Shown: positions 50,901 to 61,738 of the stretch, piece after piece
Layout of the letters: every line of letters begins with the position of its first letter
Numbering within the stretch: the stretch's first letter is position 1
Source of the DNA: Rhyacichthys aspro
Lineage: Eukaryota; Chordata; Actinopteri; Gobiiformes; Rhyacichthyidae
Direction: 5' to 3'
Length of the DNA: 64,000 bases
NCBI GenBank assembly: GCA_036850595.1
Contig: CM072161.1
Span: 15,519,812-15,583,811 of the forward strand
Made by a program: the position numbers and the translations under genes
The notes under the pieces: model-generated
Told to the model about the DNA's origin: nothing
What the model saw: the letters and a program-made list of their open reading frames with translations, nothing else
The model's database searches: none

Positions 50901-51415
50901 AGCAGGGCCTGAGCCTGCCATGGAGCCTGAGGAGTGGCTGGACGGTCGTGACGAGGACCCCATCCTGGTCTCTATGAAGGACGGCTATGTGCCACCCAAG
51001 AGTCGAGAGCTCAAAGTGGCTAAGAAGAACGTGCTGGACTCCAGACCCACCACCAGACGGAGCATGTCGACCTGTGACACCAACAGTTTGCCGGTAATCA
51101 CTGCTCTCACCTGTATGACCTCCCTCACACCTTTACCTACTCATTTGTACCTGTCTTCACACATGTCTCTTTTAGCTCTTTGTAGCACACTGTCCTTGAC
51201 CTTTTTTCTTTTTCTCTTTGTTTTTTCCTGGTTTCTTTCATTTTCCCTTTCCACTTTTCCCCTCTGTCCACCCTCATCCGTCTCGTGTCCAGCCTCAGCT
51301 GCTTGAGAGGTTGTTGGAGGAGCTTCAAAATCTGAAGGCCACAGTTTTGTCTCAGGAGAAGAGAATCTGTGAGCTGGAGAATAAGCTTTCGCAGTACACT
51401 AATGGCACAGCCTAA
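44912..51415 (+). CDS. coro6: Coronin-6 (WD-repeat actin-binding protein), 469 aa
   Basis: Type I coronin that binds F-actin and regulates Arp2/3 and cofilin activity; CORO6 clusters acetylcholine receptors in muscle. Exons: 44912-45109, 47633-47755, 49343-49472, 49556-49734, 50093-50212, 50314-50418, 50488-50633, 50716-50773, 50866-51093, 51293-51415; 1410 nt. It starts MSRSIVRQSKFRHVFGQ, the coronin signature. WD units of the seven-blade propeller include HSGPVLDIDWCPHDDNILAS, GHSKRVGIVTWHPTARNIL, SDNLIIIWNVGTGEP and DDHPDLIYSISWNRNGS. The conserved coronin extension (DLFQDDLYPNT, EEWLDGRDEDP) follows, then a leucine-zipper coiled coil, LLERLLEELQNLKATV...LENKLSQ. Length equals human CORO6 (about 472 aa), and the ssh2 neighbour agrees. 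CORO1-type paralogues are the alternative, but linkage favours coro6. Confidence 0.94.
47105..47555. mobile_element. hAT-type MITE in coro6 intron 2
   Basis: The left end CACACATGTCAAACTC (47105-47120) and the right end, read on the minus strand as CAGTGGTGTCAAACTC (47555-47540), form terminal inverted repeats. They are flanked by GTCTAAAT (47097-47104) and ATCTAAAT (47556-47563), an 8-bp target-site duplication with one mismatch. CA(G)NGGTGTCAAACTC followed by AAGGCCC...GGCC is a common hAT terminus in vertebrates. The 451-bp element has no transposase. Its interior holds a 21-bp tandem repeat. Confidence 0.75.
47267..47382 (+). repeat. 21-bp minisatellite inside the hAT MITE
   Basis: About five and a half copies of a 21-bp unit, consensus CTAAAACCTGTTGAAATCCA plus one variable base, with one to four changes per copy. 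Confidence 0.8.
47756..49342 (+). other. coro6 intron 3, no further gene
   Basis: No coding exon, repeat array or RNA gene is recognised in this intron. Confidence 0.5.
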
Positions 51416-52525
51416 TGTGCACATAGTCAAAACACTTTGTGTGAACTGGTCTGAATTTCAGATTATTGTAGACAAATATTTCCCTTGCGTAGACAAGGAA
51501 CTAATCTCCCACACAAAAAGGTAACTCGTGTCAGAGTACAAAATGCAAAAAGTATAGCTTCTGATCAATGCAAACTGAAATCCAAGTAGCTCTACTTTTT
51601 TCTCTAAACATAGTCTACCTTTAATGCTGTGGAAATAGATTTGGAGCTTTACAGTGTTTTTAAAGAAGGAGAAGAGCACAGAAGTGATGAGAGTGAAGGA
51701 GTAAGGGGTTTGTACATTTGAGGGACATGGGCATGTTGGATCAGGGCAAAGTCTACACTAAAAACCTTTTGATATATTTTAAGAAAATGACAAGAACAGA
51801 AAAATAGAAAAATTAAATGCCAAAAAAGATTAGCCATCTGAAATATAACAGCTGGAAGATCAAAGGTGAAAACACTTTATTTGTACGACTGAAGACACAC
51901 ACAATTGCCTTATCTTTTACATCAGGAGACCCTTGAAACAGTTTATTTAAATAACCTTTTCAAAATGTAAATAGTCATGAAGGATTCAGAAAATTTTGTT
52001 GCAAAAATGTTAAAGCGATCGTTTTGTGTTCTGTAAAGGATTATACATTAGACACATATGACCACAATAAAACAGTGTTTTTTAAAAATGTTTGCCTTTG
52101 TATCCTGTTTTCACAACATTTCACCGGATGTCCACACTACTGCAGTTTACAAAATGATTCAAATAAATCACAGCAAAATAAATAGTAGATAATTTTATAC
52201 TCACTAAGTTAAGAGTAATGATACAGTATATTTACATTTAACCATTTTTACGACCAGTCTTTGCACAGTGTATAATGTTATAAAGCCTTTAGAATAACAC
52301 ATAAGAAAATGGTACATATATTCCTTTTAAATTTAAAGCCTTTTTTATTATGGCTATGTTTTTGTTCGAGGGGTGGGCCGTGGGCCATGAGGGAATCTGT
52401 TTATTTGGAAAAGAGCCAGAATAACTGCAGCAGCTATTCTGACAAGATAATAACAACAATAAGAATAGTAGCAGACTTCATTTAATATTTAGTTGGCTGT
52501 GTTTTGGCTTTAGCTATTCGACACT
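51416..52525. other. Convergent 3'UTRs of coro6 (+) and vwa7-like (-)
   Basis: coro6 has AATAAA at 52066-52071. The vwa7-like gene has a minus-strand AATAAA at 52349-52344. The two transcripts therefore probably end within about 250 bp of each other without overlap. No other gene is seen. Confidence 0.6.
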
Positions 52526-55500
52526 TCAATTTGTCATAATAACAAACCCAAGTGTTACAGCGCTTATCAGAAAGAGAAACGGTGACTGAGTGCTCTTGGT
52601 GGACAGAGACAGAGGAGAGGTTACAATATCGTCAAAAGAAACGGTACAAGTGCCCACGTTCCCAACTCGATCCACAGCCAGCAGCTCCACTGTGGGCGAG
52701 CAGCAGGACGAGCTGTACGACACCAGGGTGACGTTCTGGTTCTCGGGGTCCGGGCTCGTGGTCATGGTGCCGTTTCCATCTTTGAGGCTGACCCGATCCA
52801 CACCGGTCCCGTCTGTGCCGTCAGTGACCCACGCTGAAAACGTCCACGAGTGTGAGCTGCAGTTCGCCGAGCAGTTGGACTGTAAACTGAAGAGCTCACA
52901 CACTGGAGCAGAGAAGTCCGTCACCTGGAGAGTACAGACAGAGTGAGGTCCATGACTCTTGGTGGTGTTTTTAACAACAACACAGCAGTAAATACGGAGA
53001 TATTAGGAGGAAATAACAGAGAAAATGACCAGCAGCTAATCTGTATGAGTCGAAGGGTTTGTCTCATCTGTAGAGCTTTCCTCCAATATTTGTAAAAACT
53101 GATTTAAAAAAAAACTGGTTTAAAATGGTTTTGTTGTTTGTATATATAAATCATGTTATAAATCATACTGTATATACATTAAGCTCACATTAAACTACAG
53201 TAACAAACCCTTTCTGAGCACATTCAACTTGTACAGAAAAAAAACAGATAATTGATAAATGCTCACTGTGTTAATGACTGAGAAACGCTGAACCACGTAG
53301 TTGGTGTCCCCTCCCGGACCCTCGGCCTCAATGGTCAGGGTGACGTCACTGCCAGACGCCGTGTTCAGAGGAGCAGAGAGTGTGACTGTGCTATTAGTGC
53401 TGTTCCCAGTCTCTACGAATAAGCTGGTCGGATAGTTTGAGTCAAAACCACGGTTATTGGTGGCTCTGATTGTGACGTTTACTCCAGCTCCATTGGTGGT
53501 CACAGTAAAGGGCACAGAGAAGGGAGTTCCTGGGGTTAAGTGGCTGTCTGAATCAGCCTAAATACCAAAACAGACATTAGTATTGTTTCGGTGTTTTAAT
53601 ATTTACGGTTTAAGAAGCTGAAATACCTACAGTAATGGTCAGATTGGAGGATGTGAAGCTGGTTGGTGACTGCCTCTGAAAAACTGAGGTTCCTTTGGTT
53701 CCCTTCACTCTCACCACAAACTGTCCGGGGGGTATTTTCTCAAATTGAACTAAGAACTTTCCCTCTTGTGGCTGAACGACTCCTGTAACTTCACTGGACC
53801 CTTCTACCTCAACTAGAGCCACCTCAGTCACTGTGGCAGAGTCACTTCCAGTTAAGGTCACCAAAAGGTTTCCCTGAACACCTATAATTACAGCATTAGA
53901 CAGATGTAAATGTATGATCACATCATTATTCATCATTTAATCACAGTCAAATTTTATTTACCGGCTTTTGGGCGTGTCTCAAGAACATCATATCCACCAA
54001 ACGGCCCTTGGGACGCTTCAACAAAGTCAACCAGGAAGTCAATCGGACTCTGACCTGATGATAAGAAGTTTGTTATGATAAACTATGAATTGGAGCATGG
54101 AATATGAAATACATTTGACATTATGTATAGTTTTAAACCGTTAGCGGCTCACCTATGACCTTCAGAGTGTAAGGGTTTGACGATGACATTCTCATTTGCC
54201 ACTGTCCCGTTTGTATTTTGAGACGCAGAGTCTGAAAGTTTCCCACCGACTGAGACGACGTGATCAGTGATCCTGATGTGTCACTGTTTGTCTGAGTCGC
54301 TCCTGCCAAAATCAATAAACCCATCACACAGTGTTTGAATACTGAATAAACTGAGGCCTGGTGATTACTTTAGCAACAGTGTCAGACCTGTGGGGCTGGT
54401 AAGGGTGAAGCTGATGGAGCTGCCGGTGATGTAAACTATAACTTTAGTCATGGTGTTGTCTACGATGAAAAGGAAGTTCTCCGTCACTCCTGGGCTCCGG
54501 GCTGTTTGAAGAAGAGTTACCTGAAATATCATTTAGAAAGGTCACACGCCTGAAGTCTTCACACGCAGTACCGATGAATTAAGTGTCATCAAAACATTCT
54601 TCTGTCACCAGAGAGTTGCTGGAGGACTCGGTGATGATGCTGGTGGCTGCTGGGAGTTCACTCTTTGTGACCTCTATGGCCTGACCCCCCGAGGCCTGAG
54701 CCAGGTCTTTGTACAGCTGAGCGTCCACTGCTGCAATCCTGGACCTTAATGCACTGCGTCTGCGGCGATTGGTGGATGTTGAGTCAGTAATCAGGAAGTT
54801 GACCTAGCAATAAATCAAGTTAAACCAGTTATTTGGCGTCATGAGGAACAGTTTTGATAATACTATTGTGAGTTTGGCCTGTTCCCAGAACCACACCGCC
54901 CTCAGATACATCCAACTAATCAGGATGTGCTACTGACTTAAACAAAAAAGAAACTCTGGAAAAAACAAATCCCCAAAAGACATCACATTTTGTAGCATGT
55001 GATAAAATCTTTTTCTAGTGCTCACCACAGACTGGGTCCTCTCTATGAGTGCGATCACTGTGCTTTTCAGATGTCTGTCTTTTGCAGTAGCATCGGTGAA
55101 GAGGAAGATCTCGGAGTTAAACGGGGCTGTGGTTAAAGCTAACTACACAGAGAAAAAAAAAAACATTTCAGAATAGGTTTTAGCTCCATTACAATACAGG
55201 CAGTCACATCACAGCACCTGCAGCCCCGAAAGACTCATCTCCTCCACGTCACCGCCTCCGCTTGGAGACAGACCATTAATCACTTTTTTGAAAACTTTTG
55301 GATCAGAGGTTTTTGTCAGTGGTCCCACATCTAAGATAAAATGATATGCAAAAGAAAGAAGCAAGTTTCTTTCAACAAAACAATGAACAGACCTATTTTT
55401 AATTCCTTTGATAAGATCTACTCTACCTGGGTCGCTGAAAGGAGCAAGAATGTAAAGCGACGGCTCGTTATCGGTGCCGACCTCACTGTTGATTATCGTC

Positions 55501-57731
55501 GAAGTGACCCTCTTCACTGCCTCAATGTCGTCGCTCATACTACGTGAGACGTCAATTACAAAACACAGAGCTTTATTGGAGCCTTTGGAGATCCCCATCA
55601 TCCTAAAAGATGTAGAAACAGTGGTATACGGTTTGTCTAAATTAGAGTTTTAGGAGACAATATGCAAAAGACACGGAGAATCTTTACTTACTGGAGAAAT
55701 GGTTTATCACCAGCAGCCCCTCGGACGTCCTCGAGCAGCTGGCTGGTCGCTGCTATGGCCAAGTTGGCAGCTTTTGTGTGAAGATGGCCGTGACTAGACC
55801 CAAAAGTGTCCTTGTTGATGCCACCTTTAGGCTCGATGTTACTTGTTTGATCTACACCTCCCCCGTGGCTGCATTTACCTAGAAAAAAAACACCAATCAT
55901 AAATAAGAAAAAGTCAAATAACAAGCAGTTTAAGTTTTTGTCAATGTTTGCTTTTTTTTTTGCCCTTTTGGCAATTACACACTCTTTCTTTTGGAGCATG
56001 TCTACGAACAAGCACAATAAAATAAGGTCTGACTGGGTTAATTAGACACTACTGAAAACACTGAGTGGTGTTAAATTGTACACCGTGTATTTTAATCTAA
56101 TAAACTAGAGGCAAATGGGAAGCTGTGTGTGTTTAAGATTCAAATAGTTCAAATGGCATGTTTGTACTGAAAACAGAGGACTCAGGAAAATATAATAAGA
56201 ATGTGTATGTCAGAGTGTGACATACACAATGGAAACAGGATACTTCAGTAAAGACAGAAGAAGTATAGCACATGTTTTAAGTTACATGTGGACAGTGACT
56301 GGAAACGCCTCGGGGTTAAATACCCCCAACCGTGGATTAAATTACAAAATACAGTGGCTACCACCTGAAAGGAACAGTTGAGACTATAGTGACGTTTTAT
56401 AGATAGTAGATCTGATCAGTTTGTCTTGTAATGGTGATTAATATCATCTGAATTCAAACGTAGGATCATTTTCTTCTTTCTGATCACTAATGTTGAATGT
56501 CTGATGATTGTTTTGTCAGAGGAAAACACTAACCTTTGGGCTTTGTAGAGACGATAGGTTTGATGCCAAAGTACCCCGAGGTGAGTACCTTTTCTCTAAT
56601 GATGTCCTCTAAGATGTTGTTAGTGCAGTCATCTCCGTCACAGCTGCGGCAGGTCGCTCTTGTTTTAGCTGCTCAGATAAAAAACACAGGAAAGTATAAA
56701 AAAGTGTGTGTAGTGTATGAAAGTCACTGTTCATATTCAGGCTGATGGGAAAAACAGTTGCAGTAACATTATTCAACCCCCATTGCAAATAATGGTTATT
56801 AGTAATTTTTTTCAACCTTTCATGTATTTACAATAAACATGGTTTCTGCATTAAGAACTTGCCACTTGTAGAATGGTTGATAACGATAATATTAGTTGTA
56901 TAGACCTAGATTAGATTAGATTCGATTAAATAGATCTAAATTATTCTTGTATTTGCTTAAGTTGATAGTTTGTAAATGTTGGTAGTTTAATAGATTTGAA
57001 TGCAACTGTGTGTGTTTACCTGCAATGTTCCCAATGCTGGTGCCTGACGTGATTAGATTCATATTAGGAGCTGTGTTTCCAATTTCCACCCAGTTACTGT
57101 GACTGTAAAAGTCCTAAATTGGACAACAATAATGAACTGTAAAAATCTAATAAATAAAAATAGTGCACTTGTCTTTTTGGAGCCTATGAGTAAATGGTAC
57201 CTGTAAGGGATGTAAAATCTCTCCAAGCTGTTGCCTTGCTGCTTCATAATTTTCTTGTTTGTTGCTGGCTTTGACGGCCTGAATGCCCTCTGTGATGATT
57301 CTTCTTCCTTGAGTGAACATTTCCTCGTCAAAGTGAAAGCTGGCATTAAGGGCATGTTGGATGTCTACTCTTACATTTCTATAGGTGACGAGAAAAATGG
57401 CTTGACGGAAACTCTTTGACGACTGTGACGCTTTGCAGGCGGCTGCCACAGACTCAACAGTATAAGGCTGCGACTATAGACACACAGAGAGATTATGAAC
57501 AAAAACAACACAGTCTGGTACAAGGCTATAGGAGCTAGTTCTTACAGGAAAGGTGAAGTCGGTTCCTTCTGTTTGAGCCAGAGCTCGACATGCCTGAACA
57601 GTGGCATTTAAAATGGCCTTTTCAGTGATTTCCAGGTGGTTCAGAGAGTCTCCTGGCAGTATCCCAAAACCCCGAGCTCCAGTGCTGAAGAGCAGGACGA
57701 GAGACAATTTTGCACAAAGCAATAGAGCCAT
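52526..57731 (-). CDS. VWA7-like secreted/GPI-type protein, complete (930 aa)
   Basis: von Willebrand factor A domain-containing protein 7 family; function poorly known. Fifteen exons join in frame: 57731-57546, 57473-57201, 57113-57020, 56668-56534, 55878-55692, 55602-55427, 55330-55218, 55142-55026, 54803-54609, 54520-54388, 54302-54153, 54054-53962, 53881-53631, 53557-53267, 52924-52526. A signal peptide (MALLLCAKLSLVLLFSTGARG) starts it. The family blocks DFYSHSNWVEIG, LTSGYFG, KCSHGGGVDQ and GGINKDTFG precede the VWA domain with MIDAS DVSRS (about Asp309, Ser311, Ser313). A furin-like RRRR (about 440-443) and Ig-like/beta-rich repeats follow. The end is a hydrophobic tail (SPFLFLISAVTLGFVIMTN), suggesting a GPI or membrane anchor. 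I chose the ATG at 57731 because it opens the signal peptide. It is paralogous to the gene at 61739. Confidence 0.9.
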
Positions 57732-59217
57732 CTCTCCCTCTGTTATTTCACTGAACAAGAAACATTATTTATGTTTACACATTATCAAGTACTCAAAAAC
57801 ACACAGCAACCCAAAGTGCTTTACAATCAATAAATCACAAAGGAAAATACAGTCATCTTAACTATTGATAGTAGCAAAAATTTGAATAGCAGTAAATAAT
57901 TTACCCAAAAGCAGCAAATGTGTACTGTACATCAGATCTTGTGGCAGTCCAGCATCCTTACTGTGTCAGCACCTGTGTGAATGCGCTTTTGAGCAGGGCG
58001 GTGACATGCCAGACTTGTTCTACCTGTTGCTTCAGCATAACACAGAGAATACCACTGATGCAGCTGAGTGTAGCCAATACGCTACGATGATTTGAAAAAT
58101 ATGCTTCATAATTTTAGGTTAATGTAGGTGTGTGTAGGCTACATGTCTCTAATTGAATACTGGGTGTTGTTTTTTAAAACTGTGTCAAAAGAATCTGTTG
58201 ACTTTTAAAATGTGATTCACTTAAACTTCAATAATCGATCCTATTATTGTACACTATTATTGTAACTGATGTTCTGTGTGGAGATTGCTTGCTCTCTCTC
58301 TGTGTTTGTTTTGGGATCTTACAACAGTGTGTAATACCATATGGTGAATATCTCTACAGCTGGAAATAAATGCAGTGTTTTGTATTGCTTCTGAAAGGCT
58401 GTATAATGGCATAAAAGCAGAGAATAAACATCCCAATGGGGAAACAAAGTGTAGCATACCTTTGAAATTATTCTGAGAGTAAAAGTGAAACAAAAACCTG
58501 GTGTGTCTTGGCCCATCATTTACTTGCTGTTCCTCATTCCTGCTTCAGAGATTGTTAGATCAGCACCTTTGGCTGAGCAGAGAGAATATAATCAACAAAG
58601 GAAGACTGTGGACAAGTTGCTGTATTCACTGTAAACATTACCTTTTGTGAAAGAAAACCACCAGAGGTTTTAAATGACTTTTCTTAGCTCTATTACCACG
58701 TGTTTGTTACAAATGACAACAAAAAAGTCATTATTTCAGCTAAATCGTCTGCAAACAATGACAGTGAAAAGTTAGATTTCTATTGTGAGTCGCACAAACC
58801 ACAGACAGAATATTTACGATTGAGGAACTAAATCTGGTTCCTCATAAACATTTTGATTAAAACTCAATAGTGCCGATAAGATGACCATATTTCCAAACCT
58901 GAAAACTGTGACTTTTTTTTAAAGGAAAACCTCACAGTCCTTGAACAGATAATTAATTCAAAAAATCTCAAAATTAAAACTTAAATTTGTAAACAGTGGG
59001 ATTATTTATCAACAATAAGAAATTTAAGAAGAATTGAATTGTGCAACTGACTATAATTGCATAGTTGTCTAAATTACTGATAAAGACTCAATATGTAAGG
59101 TATCTGTAGGATAAGGAACTCTAGACGACGCAGATTAAAGAGGCCTGATCTTGGAAGAAAATGATGACACCAAGTTATTTTAATGTGCACCACTGGTTTG
59201 TGTGGTATAAAGACCTG

Positions 59218-59231
59218 CCACTAGGGGGCGC
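59218..59231 (+). promoter_or_regulatory. CTCF-like motif between the vwa7-like copies
   Basis: CCACTAGGGGGCGC is a perfect match to the CTCF core consensus CCASYAGRKGGCRS. Confidence 0.55.
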
Positions 59232-60299
59232 TTCAACAGCACAGTTGGTAAGTTTAGGACCGTGTATATACAGCATGTGTATTTTGTGAGGCTATAAAAT
59301 TAATCAAAGGAGTTTCAAGAAATCAAGGAAATGTTGCCAACTGATTTATTTTAATTTATAGGCATTTTGATAAAGCTGTGTGTATTTCATCCATAAGGCA
59401 ACACGAGGAAGCTTCTGATTGGCAGCGAAGGAGTGAGAAGATGAGCCAGGCACCGCAATATTATGCATAAATTAAATGCATAGATTTTGACCTTTTATAA
59501 GCACCAGTCAAGTTGAGAACATGCACACTGTAATATTTCTTCTGTACTTTTTTCTTTTCAGACGTTGTGAGTCTTTTGTATTATTCTCCTAAAGCTGCTA
59601 GCTACTGCTAAGCTAGCGCGTGTCGCCCTTTAGCTTAGCTCTGTGCTTGATTAAAGACCCAATATATTATTTGGTGTTACCTGGAAACACTCAGCGCACA
59701 ACTGTGAAGGTAGGAAAGCATGTTTTCCTCTTTATACTAAAATTACTGCCCCAAATGGAGATGCATTTTTATTATTGAATGTGTTTGTGATAGCCCACAA
59801 ACCCCTTTCATCACCATTTTACACGTGGCCCACTGCTAATTGCTAACCAAAGTTGTTCAGGCCTGCACTTATGGAGAAGTGTCTGTGATAGCAAAATTAA
59901 TAGTCTAAATTACTGTGAGCTGTACTAAGTAACCTTTGCTGGCAATTAAGTGATTGGTTGTTTGCCTAAAGGCCCTGTCTTGCTCAGCTCAAGTTCAAGC
60001 ATTTGAACTGAAACTGGTTGTGTCTAAAATTTCTCTGAAAATAAGTTCGGGCAGTTTCCAACCAGAAAGCCTGGATCCAGCTTTGTTTTGCTTTATTTTT
60101 AGTGTTGCCCTTGGCGGTTTAGACTCTTAAGACCCCACAGGCTATAGCCATCTGCATTTCCAGCATTTCCAGGTCAAGTGTGAACCTGAACAGGGGAGAC
60201 AAATCTGTGACTGTTTTTTTTTAATTTAAAAAAAAACCCGGCCGACCCAAAAACATCGTTGGCCGATTGTAGCCAACTCAAACACCATTGGCTAACTCT

Positions 60300-60600
60300 G
60301 GTCTTTCTGTGAGGAGTCTGCATGTCCTCCCGTGTCACCGTGGGTTCTCTCCGGGATCTCCGGCTTCCTCCCACCGTCCAAAGACATGCATGTATAGGTG
60401 AATTGGTGACTCTAAAGTGCCCCTAGTGGATGAATGTGAGAGTGAATGCTTGTCTGTCAATGTACGTCCAAGTGTCAGCCCTGCGACGAACTGGCCACTG
60501 TCCAGGGTGTACCCCGCCTAGGGCCCAAAGCAGCTGGGATAGGCTCCAGCCACCCGCGACCCCACAAAGTGGGATAAGCGGTAGAAGATGAAATGAAAAT
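60300..60600 (+). mobile_element. LINE 3'-tail (fish L2-type) fragment
   Basis: The segment contains the familiar fish repeat phrase GTTCTCTCC...CCGGCTTCCTCCCACCGTCC, AAAGACATGCATGTA, TGAATTGGTGACTCTAAA, TGTCCAGGGTGTACCCCGCC and CTGGGATAGGCTCCAG, ending in an A/T/G-rich simple tail (GATGAAATGAAAATGAAA). No reverse-transcriptase frame is attached, so it is a 5'-truncated copy. Clade assignment (L2/Maui-like) is from memory. Confidence 0.75.
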
Positions 60601-61738
60601 GAAATATTGATTGTATAACCAGTAGATTCAAGAGTCTGGGTGTAGATGAGTGAGTCTGGGTGCTTACATAAATGAAGGCCTATTGTTGATTAATTATTAA
60701 AATGGTTGGTGACTATTTTAGCCACAAATTAATGCACTGATGGCGCCATTGCAGCATTTACCAGTGCAGTACAACCAAGAAAGGAGGAGCTAATGATGCA
60801 TTGTGTAGCCTATTGCTCATGTGACAGGAGCTACATTTATTTGTGTACGCCATGATTACAGATATATTATGTATGTTATACGTGATCATAGCACACATAC
60901 ACACACACTTTATTTCTTAACAACTATGTAATGTATTTTTACTTGGGATAACTGTGTTTGATTGTTTTTTTGTACTTAAGCGAACTATGTCATTAAATAT
61001 TAATAGTGTAAATTGTATTCATATTCATTTTATTTCGTCCGTCTTTTACAGAAAGAAGGAAACAACAATATATACAACTATGTCATGAGGAAAACATCAC
61101 AACAAACATATGCTGCCTGACGTGTGCCTCTTCATCAAAGCGAAGGTAAGATTTGAATGTGCACAGTATTTAGCAGAATAAAATGTTGTATGCTGTATTC
61201 TTAATTAAAAACAAAGTGCAGGAACAAGAGATACTTGAACTGATGAATAAATCAAGTCAGTTCTTTTTATGGTTCACTATGGAAGAATACCACAAAGCCA
61301 TTAAACATGTAATGGTTAAATAAATATACTGTACATTTTTACATTTGAAATATATCCATGTCCCTGCTTATCCTTAGCCCATTTTAAAACATCACTCAAT
61401 CTCCTCGTTCATATAATGTTTTTATTATTATGGTACAATTGACATGTGGATAATGGGAATCTCATAACAGTAGGACATTTTATTTATGTAAAAAAACAGA
61501 AAGGTTTAGTCCTAAGGTTATCCAGCCAGTAATACAGGTACGAGTATATATAATAATATATAAATAAATGTATGCAATGTATGTAAGAAGCATAAATAGG
61601 GTAGAACATCTTTGCTCTTTGAAGGATACTTAAACAATAAGAAAATATTTATCATAAACATTGTAAAAAAAACTTTTCACCTTATGTTAGACACATAGTT
61701 AGACCTTTAAAACATTGAGCTGACTGTTAACTGCCATC

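Larger units (their letters stand above)
57732..61738. other. Intergenic spacer between tandem vwa7-like genes
   Basis: No coding gene is seen. It contains a CTCF-like motif, a LINE tail, and two plus-strand segments bounded by good splice sites (ending at about 59708 and spanning about 61051-61145) that could be non-coding exons. Confidence 0.5.
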
